Positions 1 to 4,735 of a DNA stretch of 8,078 bases are shown here, piece by piece. Location of the stretch: positions 1-8,078 of the forward strand of contig JAHWKQ010000095.1 in the NCBI GenBank assembly GCA_019347785.1. Reading direction: 5' to 3'. The position numbers and the translations under genes were made by a program. The number at the start of each line of letters is the position of its first letter. Position 1 is the stretch's first letter. The notes below the pieces were generated by a model. It did not search any database and was not told where the DNA came from. It saw only the letters and a list, made by a program, of their open reading frames with translations. This DNA is from Actinomycetota bacterium (GTDB lineage: Bacteria > Actinomycetota > Nitriliruptoria > Euzebyales > Egibacteraceae).

Positions 1-35
1 CCCCCCGCAGACGGTGTTCCTCCAGTCAGTTCCGG

Positions 36-707
36 CTAGTGCACGAGGCCGTGGCGCATGGCCGTGACGACCGCCTGGACGCGGTCCTCGGCGTGCAGCT
101 TGCCGTAGATCCGCGACAAGTGGCTCTTCACGGTCTCGTCGCCCAGGCCCAGGGCGGTGGCGATCTCGTGGGTGGAGTTGCCGGTGGCCAGGTGCTCGAG
201 CACCTCCTGCTCCCGTGCCGTGAGCGGCTGGATGCCGGCGTGCGTGGCGAGCGGGCCCACCCGCTCCAGGAAGGGGCGGGTCACGTCCGGATGCAGGAAG
301 CCCTTGCCCACCGCGACCGCCCGGACCGCCTGGACGAGCTCCTCGCCCCGCACGTTCTTCGGAAGGTAGCCGGCGACACCGGCGGCGACGGCTCGGCTGA
401 CGGTGTCGTGATCGGAGAACATGGTCAGCGCGACGCAGCGCGTCGCCCACCCCCGCTGCTGGATCTGGCGCACCGCGGCCAGGCCGTCCATCCCCATCAG
501 GTTGATGTCGACGAGCGCGACGTCGGGGAGCAGGGCGCCGACGGTGTCCACAAGGGCCTCTCCCGAGGCGACGACGTCCACGACCTGCATGTCGTCCTCG
601 AATGACAGCATGGTCGCGATACCGTCCGCCACGACGCCGTGGTCCTCGGCGATGACGATCTCGATGACGCGACGCGCCTCCTCGGCGGGGGTGTCGGCGG
701 TGGTCAC
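36..707 (-). CDS. NarL/FixJ-family response regulator with LuxR-type HTH
   Basis: This is a cytoplasmic two-component response regulator of 223 aa, a normal length for the NarL family. The receiver domain spans about residues 15-133. It has the acidic pair E21/D22, the predicted phospho-acceptor D67 (in ALVDINLMGMDG), the switch threonine T95 and the conserved lysine K117. A LuxR-type helix-turn-helix follows at about 160-220 (LTAREQEVLEHLATGNS, then DETVKSHLSRIYGKL). Phosphorylation by a sensor kinase would change its DNA binding. The start is the GTG at 707. It overlaps the TGA of the upstream kinase gene (GTGA, 4 nt) and has a GGAGGTG ribosome site 5 nt upstream. The stop is TAG. The kinase next door is the obvious cognate partner. 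Target genes cannot be read from the sequence; the nearby carotenoid genes are a conceivable but unproven target. Confidence 0.93.
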   Translation of the reverse strand: MTTADTPAEEARRVIEIVIAEDHGVVADGIATMLSFEDDMQVVDVVASGEALVDTVGALLPDVALVDINLMGMDGLAAVRQIQQRGWATRCVALTMFSDHDTVSRAVAAGVAGYLPKNVRGEELVQAVRAVAVGKGFLHPDVTRPFLERVGPLATHAGIQPLTAREQEVLEHLATGNSTHEIATALGLGDETVKSHLSRIYGKLHAEDRVQAVVTAMRHGLVH

Positions 708-2383
708 AGCGGCACCTCCAGACGGACCCTGGTGCCCTCGCCCACGGCGCTGTCGACGGTGAACGAGCCCCGTGCCAGCTCGGCGCGCTGTGACATCAGC
801 GCGAGGCCGTGGTGCCCCGGCGGCACCGCCGACGTGTCGAAGCCTCTCCCGTCGTCGGCCACCTCGACTCTCAGCGATCCCCCGGTCACCGCGACCGAGA
901 CCTCGACGGCGCTGGCCTTCGCGTGCCGCCCGATGTTCGTCAGGCAGCCCCGCACAGTCTCCAACACCAGAATCTCCACCGCCAGGGGCAACGGGGGAAG
1001 ACTGCCGACAACTCTCAACTCACCCGCGACACCGTTCTCGACGCGCAGCCGGTCGAGGCTCTTCTCGATGCCGGCGCGCAGATCGCCCGGCACGACCACC
1101 TGCCGGCGCAGCGCCTCCAGCACGTCGCGCAGCTCGCGGATGCCGTCGTTGACGGCCGCGCGGGCGGCCGAGGTCAGCGTGGCCGCCCGCTGCGGGTCGG
1201 AGCGCGCCAGCGCCGTGCGCGCGTTGTCGGTCTGGATCTCCGCCGCGGCGAAGTACGGCAGCACCTGGTCGTGGATCTGCAGCGCGATCCGGCTGCGCTC
1301 GCGCGTCCCCTCCTCCAGGATCCGGCCGGACAGGGCGGCCCGAGCCTGCTCGTTCTCCTGCAGCTCGCGGTCGAGCTGTATCCGCTGCAGGGCCATGCCC
1401 AGCAGTGACCCGACCGCCTCGACCACCCGCTGCGAGCGGTCGTCGAGTATCTCCCCCACGGTGATGGCGGCCGGCGACGCGCCACGCACGCGCACCGTAT
1501 AAGGGCCCGGCCGCGTCCCCGCGTCCAGCGAGAGCTCGACCCGGTCGGTCGCCAGGGCGGTCCGCAGGTTCTCGGTGCCGATGCGCGCGATCTCCTCCGT
1601 GCGCGTGGCGGTCAGCAGCCGGCTGCCGAGCCGGTTGAGCGCCTCCAGCTCGCGCACCCGGGCGGCCAGCTCCTCGGCGCGGTCCTCGGCCTCCCGCGCG
1701 GACTGCAGGGCGTTGTGGGCGAGCAGCAGCAGCGGCGCGATGAGCACCAGCGCCCACAGGCCCACCTCCCGGCCCTCATACATCACCACGACCAGCAGGA
1801 CGAGCATCGTGACGGACACGAAGTCCGTGGCGAACCGGGGGAAGGGCATTGCCGCGTCACGCATCGCGGCTGTCGGGGGACGGCCGCCCTGCACGAGTTG
1901 ATAGCCGGCGATCGCGGTGATGCTCACGATCTCATAGGCGAGCGCCGCCAGCGCCGTCGAGACCACGAAGCCGACACCCGGCATCCCCGCGACCACGGAT
2001 GCGGCGCCGACCGCGAGCGAGCGGTGTGAATGGTTGAACAGCACGTGCCAGACGGTGGTGCGACCCTGTAGCTCCCGTGCGCTGAGTAGAGCTGAGGCCA
2101 TGACCAGCATGGCCTGCGGTGTGTCGAGCACGATCGCCGCGGCGATGCTGACGGGGGCGTCCAGCGTGGCCTCGACGCGCGTCTCACGCTCGATTGGTAC
2201 GAACAGAAGGTTCGCGGCAGAGATCCCCACCACCCACACGAGCGAGGACACGGGATACCGCGCGACGGCCGGAATGCCTTGCACGGTGAAGAACGCGGTT
2301 CCTAGCGCCAAACCGCACGACAGCACGCGGAAGGGCACCGTCGGGGCCCGGGGCCCGGATGCGGTGGCCCTCTTAGCGCCCAC
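704..2383 (-). CDS. Membrane sensor histidine kinase, HisKA_3 (NarL-partner) type
   Basis: This is a sensor kinase of 559 aa from the chosen GTG at 2383. About residues 17-224 are a hydrophobic multi-pass membrane region of roughly six or seven segments. A charged, probably coiled-coil linker (about 228-255) and a small GAF-like segment follow (inferred from layout only). The HisKA_3 dimerisation helix carries ERSRIALQIHDQV with the phospho-acceptor H371. The C-terminal HATPase_c domain has the N-box LTNIGRHAKA (N483), the G1 box DDGRGFD and the G2 box GHHGLALMSQRA. The position four residues after the H-box Asp is Pro instead of the usual Gln. The reading frame stays open to another GTG at 2476 (590 aa). 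I prefer 2383 because AGGGGAG lies just upstream of it and a promoter-like element lies between the two starts. The gene is translationally coupled to the response regulator. The stimulus is unknown. Confidence 0.88.
   Translation of the reverse strand: MGAKRATASGPRAPTVPFRVLSCGLALGTAFFTVQGIPAVARYPVSSLVWVVGISAANLLFVPIERETRVEATLDAPVSIAAAIVLDTPQAMLVMASALLSARELQGRTTVWHVLFNHSHRSLAVGAASVVAGMPGVGFVVSTALAALAYEIVSITAIAGYQLVQGGRPPTAAMRDAAMPFPRFATDFVSVTMLVLLVVVMYEGREVGLWALVLIAPLLLLAHNALQSAREAEDRAEELAARVRELEALNRLGSRLLTATRTEEIARIGTENLRTALATDRVELSLDAGTRPGPYTVRVRGASPAAITVGEILDDRSQRVVEAVGSLLGMALQRIQLDRELQENEQARAALSGRILEEGTRERSRIALQIHDQVLPYFAAAEIQTDNARTALARSDPQRAATLTSAARAAVNDGIRELRDVLEALRRQVVVPGDLRAGIEKSLDRLRVENGVAGELRVVGSLPPLPLAVEILVLETVRGCLTNIGRHAKASAVEVSVAVTGGSLRVEVADDGRGFDTSAVPPGHHGLALMSQRAELARGSFTVDSAVGEGTRVRLEVPL
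713..719 (-). promoter_or_regulatory. Ribosome binding site of the response regulator gene
   Basis: GGAGGTG on the minus strand lies inside the last codons of the kinase gene, 5 nt before the GTG start at 707. It fixes that start and fits coupled translation of kinase and regulator. Confidence 0.7.
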
Positions 2384-2421
2384 ACACTCCCCTAGTCCAT
2401 TCCGGACCCATGGCGACGGAG

Positions 2422-2451
2422 AACCTAGCCCACTTTCGCACGGTCTGTCGC
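2422..2451 (-). promoter_or_regulatory. Candidate promoter for the kinase/regulator operon
   Basis: On the minus strand, GCGACA (2451-2446) and TAGGTT (2427-2422) are separated by 18 nt. This resembles the vegetative actinomycete pattern TTGAC(R)-N17/18-TAG(R)(R)T. Transcription would begin near 2415, about 30 nt before the GTG at 2383 and after the alternative GTG at 2476. This is pattern matching only, and such matches arise easily by chance. Confidence 0.33.
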
Positions 2452-2506
2452 ACGTTCCGGCGCCTGAGGAACACACGGAGTGCGACCAGCAGCCCTCATC
2501 ACCCGT

Positions 2507-2533
2507 CTACCAGGCACTACGACCACGGCGCAT
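2507..2533 (-). CDS. Micro-ORF 2, predicted 8-residue peptide MRRGRSAW
   Basis: Second copy of the 8-codon frame, ATG at 2533-2531 to TAG at 2509-2507, encoding the same peptide MRRGRSAW. Its SD AAGGAGGTGA lies at 2549-2540 with the same 6-nt spacer CTTTCC. The only base change from copy 1 turns CGC into CGT, both Arg. The frame ends 123 bp before the kinase GTG at 2383. If the kinase promoter at about 2422-2451 is real, the micro-ORFs would be on a separate or longer transcript; otherwise they form part of the kinase leader. The function is unknown. Confidence 0.5.
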   Translation of the reverse strand: MRRGRSAW

Positions 2534-2539
2534 GGAAAG

Positions 2540-2549
2540 TCACCTCCTT
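2540..2549 (-). promoter_or_regulatory. Perfect Shine-Dalgarno of micro-ORF 2
   Basis: AAGGAGGTGA on the minus strand matches the full anti-SD tail of bacterial 16S rRNA and sits 6 nt before an ATG. On the plus strand the same bases read TCACCTCCTT, which mimics the 16S 3' end. Confidence 0.7.
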
Positions 2550-2583
2550 TTCATTTGTGAACTCGTCCATATCCCGGGCGGCT

Positions 2584-2610
2584 CTACCAGGCACTGCGAC
2601 CACGGCGCAT
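2584..2610 (-). CDS. Micro-ORF 1, predicted 8-residue peptide MRRGRSAW
   Basis: ATG at 2610-2608 opens an 8-codon frame encoding Met-Arg-Arg-Gly-Arg-Ser-Ala-Trp and closing with TAG at 2586-2584. The 10-nt sequence AAGGAGGTGA (2626-2617) lies 6 nt upstream and is fully complementary to the usual 16S rRNA 3' tail, stronger than the site before any other gene in the window. Four of the seven sense codons after ATG end in C or G, while CGT, GGT and AGT end in T, unlike the neighbouring genes. I do not recognise the peptide. It could be a leader peptide that senses translation, a ribosome-loading site that protects or regulates an mRNA, or a tiny functional peptide. The evidence is the SD strength, the spacing and the near-exact duplication at 2507-2533. 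Translation is not proven. Confidence 0.5.
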   Translation of the reverse strand: MRRGRSAW

Positions 2611-2616
2611 GGAAAG

Positions 2617-2626
2617 TCACCTCCTT
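2617..2626 (-). promoter_or_regulatory. Perfect Shine-Dalgarno of micro-ORF 1
   Basis: This is the same AAGGAGGTGA with the same 6-nt spacing to ATG as in the other copy. A spurious-looking 77-codon frame from 2850 ends with its TGA inside this site. Confidence 0.7.
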
Positions 2627-2652
2627 GTCTCGCTGGCGTGATGTGACGAGCA

Positions 2653-2673
2653 CGGGGGTCCCCGGTTCAACCG
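2653..2673. promoter_or_regulatory. Two adjoining dyads, possible operator
   Basis: The near-palindrome CGGGGGTCCCCG (2653-2664) runs into the perfect 11-bp dyad CGGTTCAACCG (2663-2673). They lie 27-47 bp upstream of the SD of micro-ORF 1 on the minus strand, where a regulator could bind DNA or the RNA could fold. No known regulator motif is recognised, and short GC-rich dyads are common in such genomes. Confidence 0.25.
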
Positions 2674-2763
2674 ACAGGCGGGTCTCACCATGGAGTTATC
2701 GGTCGGTGGCCGCGCGGAGTGAAATCGAGTGCCCCGGTCGGGCGGGGCCCCTACGGGCTGAGG

Positions 2764-2776
2764 GCCGGCGCCCGGC
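2764..2776. repeat. Small inverted repeat (hairpin)
   Basis: GCCGG-CGC-CCGGC forms a perfect 5-bp stem with a 3-nt loop. There is no T tract on either side, so it is not a classic intrinsic terminator. It may be chance in GC-rich sequence. Confidence 0.3.
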
Positions 2777-2848
2777 GGAGACGGACGAGCAGGCAACCCA
2801 TGCGGTATATCCGTGTGTGCTGTGTGGCTCCCGCCCAGCATTGTTCCC

Positions 2849-2876
2849 ATTCAAGACTACATTATGTGTTTGTCAA
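2849..2876 (-). promoter_or_regulatory. Candidate minus-strand promoter in an AT-rich block
   Basis: On the minus strand a consensus TTGACA (2876-2871) is followed after 16 nt by TTGAAT (2854-2849, 4 of 6 to TATAAT). It would transcribe toward the micro-ORFs and the kinase with a leader of over 200 nt before micro-ORF 1. The same block holds the plus-strand direct repeat TCAAGA (2851-2856 and 2874-2879) and the dyad ACATTATGT (2859-2867), which could bind a regulator between the divergent units. This is pattern matching only. Confidence 0.3.
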
Positions 2877-2939
2877 GATGCGCGCAGTAGTTACAGCGAG
2901 TAAGCGCGGGCGCGTCACGTCCCGTGGCAGACTCGGTCG

Positions 2940-3275
2940 ATGGGCGAGGTCGAGTACCTGCTGCTGCTGGGCGCCTGCCTGCTCGTGACGCTGCCGCTGG
3001 AGCTCGTGCTCGGCGTGGGCGTCTACCGCCAGGCCCGCCGCCTGCTCGCATCACTGTCCTGCGTCGCGGCGTTCTTCGTCACCTGGGACCTGGTGGGGGC
3101 CCGCCTGGGCCACTGGGACTACAACCGGGCCCACCTGAGCGGCGTGCGCCTGCTGGGGCTGCCGCTGGAGGAGTACCTGTTCTTCGTCGTCGTCCCGCTG
3201 TGCGCCATCCTGGGCTACGAGGCGGTGCGGGCGCGGCTGGGCGCGTCGGCGCGGCGAGGGCACCGGCGCGGGTGA
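2940..3275 (+). CDS. crtYc: Lycopene cyclase subunit, CrtYc type
   Basis: This 111-aa integral membrane protein is one half of a heterodimeric lycopene cyclase, which closes the ionone-type rings at the ends of lycopene. About three membrane segments are visible: residues 5-27, 36-55 and 76-95. The family motif PLEEYLFF lies at about 75-82, preceded by a conserved-looking WD (about 49-50). Length and topology fit the lycopene cyclase domain family (CrtYc/CrtYd, and CrtYe/CrtYf in C50 pathways). Which ring type is made cannot be told from the sequence; with no C50 elongase in view, beta-rings are the simpler guess. The ATG at 2940 has no clear SD. The 3' end overlaps crtYd by 4 nt (GTGA). The gene is divergent from the kinase and convergent with the main carotenoid operon. 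Confidence 0.88.
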   Translation: MGEVEYLLLLGACLLVTLPLELVLGVGVYRQARRLLASLSCVAAFFVTWDLVGARLGHWDYNRAHLSGVRLLGLPLEEYLFFVVVPLCAILGYEAVRARLGASARRGHRRG

Positions 3276-3607
3276 CCTACGGCTACACGGTCTTCTGCAT
3301 CGCGGCGATCGGGCTCACCGTGGGGCTGGAGCGCCTCCTGCGAACCGGGCTGCTGCGCGACCGTCGCTACTGGATCTCCCTGGCCATCGTCGGCGGCTTC
3401 CAGATCCTCGTGGACGGCTGGCTGACCTGCCGGCCCATCGTCACCTACGACGAGGCCCAGTTCAGCTCACTGCGCCTGGGGTGTCCGCCCTGGACGGTGT
3501 TCCGCGGCGACGGCATGCCGCTGGAGGACCTGCTGTTCGGGTGGGCGATGGTGACGCAGGGGCTGTTGTGGTGGCGCTGGTGGGGCCGGCGCCTGCGGGC
3601 CGCCTGA
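3272..3607 (+). CDS. crtYd: Lycopene cyclase subunit, CrtYd type
   Basis: This 111-aa membrane protein is the partner of CrtYc; both are needed for an active cyclase in characterised two-subunit systems. It has three hydrophobic segments at about residues 3-21, 28-47 and 85-105, and the second copy of the family motif as PLEDLLFGW (about 84-92) after PWTVFRGDGM. The C-terminus is rich in Trp and Arg (WWRWWGRRLRAA). The start is the GTG at 3272, overlapping the crtYc TGA by 4 nt, with GAGGG 11 nt upstream. An open frame extends upstream to 2924, but that part is a shadow of crtYc. The gene ends 24 bp from the convergent idi2 stop. Confidence 0.88.
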   Translation: MTYGYTVFCIAAIGLTVGLERLLRTGLLRDRRYWISLAIVGGFQILVDGWLTCRPIVTYDEAQFSSLRLGCPPWTVFRGDGMPLEDLLFGWAMVTQGLLWWRWWGRRLRAA

Positions 3608-3608
3608 G

Positions 3609-3628
3609 CGGGGCCGGGCCCGGGACCG
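3609..3628. terminator. GC-rich imperfect dyad between convergent genes
   Basis: The 24-bp gap between crtYd and idi2 contains an imperfect 20-bp dyad (8 of 10 arm positions pair) centred on the perfect palindrome CCGGGCCCGG (3614-3623). It could help end transcription from both sides, but there is no loop of normal size and no T tract. The terminator role is an inference from position. Confidence 0.25.
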
Positions 3629-3631
3629 CCG

Positions 3632-4735
3632 TCAGGGCGGTGCGGCCGCCGTCGTGGCGCCCGTCAGCCGCCGGGAGGTGAGGTCGCCGGCCCCTGCCGC
3701 CCCGACGGCCCAGGTCGCCACGCGCAGTTGCTCCACGAGGACCCCGACGGCCGCCGTCGCCGCCTGCGGGCCCGCCGCACCCGCCCGCAGCAGCCCCCGC
3801 CCCATGCCGGCCACGTCGGCGCCCAGGCACAGCACCTTGCACGCGTCGACCCCGTCGCGCAGCCCCCCCGATCCGACGAGCACGGCACGCGACCCCGCCG
3901 CGTCGAGCGCCGCGCGCGCATGGGCGACGCAGGTCGCCGTCGGCCAGCCCCAGTCGCCGAAGGCGGCCGCGAGCGCGCCGGCGGCCTCGTCGCGCGAGCC
4001 CTCGACGCGCGCCCAGTTGGTGCCCCCGGCGCCGGCGACGTCCACGCCGGCCACGCCCGCCGCGGCCAGGGCGGTGACGTCCTCGGGCGCCATCCCGAAG
4101 CCGACCTCCTTGACGACGACGGGTGTGGTCAGCTCCGCGCACACGTCGGCGATCCGCTCCAGCAGGCCGCCGAAGCGCGTGTCCTGGCGGTCGTGGTCGC
4201 CCATGGTCGACTGCACCGCCTCCTGGACGGCGTTCAGGTGCAGCACGAGCGCATCGGCCTCGCACGCCTCCACCAGCCGGGCGCAGTCCGCCGCCGTGTA
4301 GCCGTGCAGCTGCACGGCTCCCAGGTTGGCCAGCAGCATCACGTCGGGCGCCGCGTCACGGACCGCGAAGGTGCCGAGCGTGCGGTGGTCCTCCAGCAGC
4401 ACCCGGCCCGAGCCCAGGCCGACGGCGATCCCGTGACGCTGCGCGGCCGTGGCCAGCGCCCGGTTGACCGGCCCCGCCTCGCCGACGCCGCCGGTCATGC
4501 ACGACACGAGCAGCGGGGCCGACAGGCGGCGGCCCCACAGGTCCACGGACAGATCGACCTCGGACAGGTCGCGCCCCGGCAGGGCCCGGGCGCGCAGCCG
4601 CAGGCCCTCCAGTCCCGACCCGCGACCACTGGAACCGACGTCGCCCTCGAGGCAGATCCGCAGGTGTTCCCGCTTCCGGGCCCCCGTCGACGACCCGGCC
4701 GTCCCGGGCGGGCCGGACTCCGGCTCCCGGCTCAG
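3632..4735 (-). CDS. fni: Type 2 isopentenyl-diphosphate delta-isomerase (FMN-dependent)
   Basis: Idi2 interconverts IPP and DMAPP using reduced FMN and Mg2+, supplying DMAPP to CrtE. From a proposed CTG start at 4735 it is 367 aa, close to the family norm. Visible motifs in order: ARKREHLRICLEGDVG (about 19-34), the conserved N-terminal RKxEHL; SCMTGG; HLNAVQEAVQSTMGD, with the family H-x-N-x-x-Q-E; VVVKEVGFGM; VDVAGAGGTNWARVE; and SGGLRDGVDACKVLCLGADVAGMGR near the C-terminus for phosphate/FMN binding. The first standard start codon in frame is a GTG at 4546 (residue 64), which would remove the conserved N-terminus. The CTG at 4735-4733 overlaps the yjbQ TGA (CTGA), with AGGG 6 nt upstream. 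Last gene of the operon. The function is firm; the start is inferred. Confidence 0.88.
   Translation of the reverse strand: MSREPESGPPGTAGSSTGARKREHLRICLEGDVGSSGRGSGLEGLRLRARALPGRDLSEVDLSVDLWGRRLSAPLLVSCMTGGVGEAGPVNRALATAAQRHGIAVGLGSGRVLLEDHRTLGTFAVRDAAPDVMLLANLGAVQLHGYTAADCARLVEACEADALVLHLNAVQEAVQSTMGDHDRQDTRFGGLLERIADVCAELTTPVVVKEVGFGMAPEDVTALAAAGVAGVDVAGAGGTNWARVEGSRDEAAGALAAAFGDWGWPTATCVAHARAALDAAGSRAVLVGSGGLRDGVDACKVLCLGADVAGMGRGLLRAGAAGPQAATAAVGVLVEQLRVATWAVGAAGAGDLTSRRLTGATTAAAPP

Larger units (their letters stand above)
2506..2549 (-). repeat. 44-bp direct repeat, copy proximal to the kinase
   Basis: This 44-bp unit recurs 77 bp away at 2583-2626 with 43 of 44 positions identical; the difference is A at 2519 versus G at 2596. 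Read on the minus strand, the unit runs from the first base of AAGGAGGTGA to one base past the TAG stop of an 8-codon frame. Identity stops at both edges and the 33 bp between the copies have no counterpart. The conserved unit is therefore a translation cassette rather than an arbitrary duplicated stretch. Confidence 0.95.
2583..2626 (-). repeat. 44-bp direct repeat, copy distal to the kinase
   Basis: Second copy of the SD/micro-ORF cassette, in the same orientation and upstream of the first in the minus-strand direction. It differs from the other copy only at 2596, which lies in the third base of an Arg codon (CGC here, CGT in the other copy). Confidence 0.95.
2384..2939. other. Divergent intergenic region between kinase and crtYc
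   Basis: This 556-bp stretch has no conventional gene that I can support. Read from the kinase toward crtYc it holds: a candidate kinase promoter (2422-2451); two copies of a 44-bp Shine-Dalgarno/micro-ORF cassette (2506-2549 and 2583-2626); adjoining dyads (2653-2673); a GC-rich block with GGGGCCCC at 2744-2751 and a hairpin at 2764-2776; and an AT-rich block (about 2841-2876) with promoter-like hexamers. It must contain the promoters of both divergent transcription units. Longer open frames here, including a 77-codon one on the minus strand (2617-2850), look like low-complexity chance frames. Confidence 0.75.

Noticed and set aside
2584..2626. Plus-strand text GCTCTACCAGGC and TTCAACC (2667-2673), resembling pieces of a tRNA
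   Set aside because: No acceptor, anticodon or T stem can be formed around them on either strand; GGTTCAA is part of a dyad instead.
2506..2626. CRISPR array or insertion-sequence ends
   Set aside because: Only two repeats and one 33-bp spacer, no cas genes or transposase, and the repeat coincides exactly with an SD plus ORF.
2540..2626. Plus-strand TCACCTCCTT copies as functional anti-SD RNA mimicking 16S rRNA
   Set aside because: It would need plus-strand transcription across the region. The minus-strand reading explains spacing, ATG, frame and synonymous change far better.
2617..2850. 77-codon minus-strand open frame beginning MGTMLGGSHTAH and ending within the SD of micro-ORF 1
   Set aside because: Pro/Arg/Gly-rich chance composition, no SD, no recognisable domain. 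Its stop inside AAGGAGGTGA is curious but expected often, because that site contains TGA.
2384..2939. Known riboswitch (TPP, cobalamin, c-di-AMP) upstream of the kinase or crtYc
   Set aside because: I looked for the conserved core motifs on both strands and did not see them.
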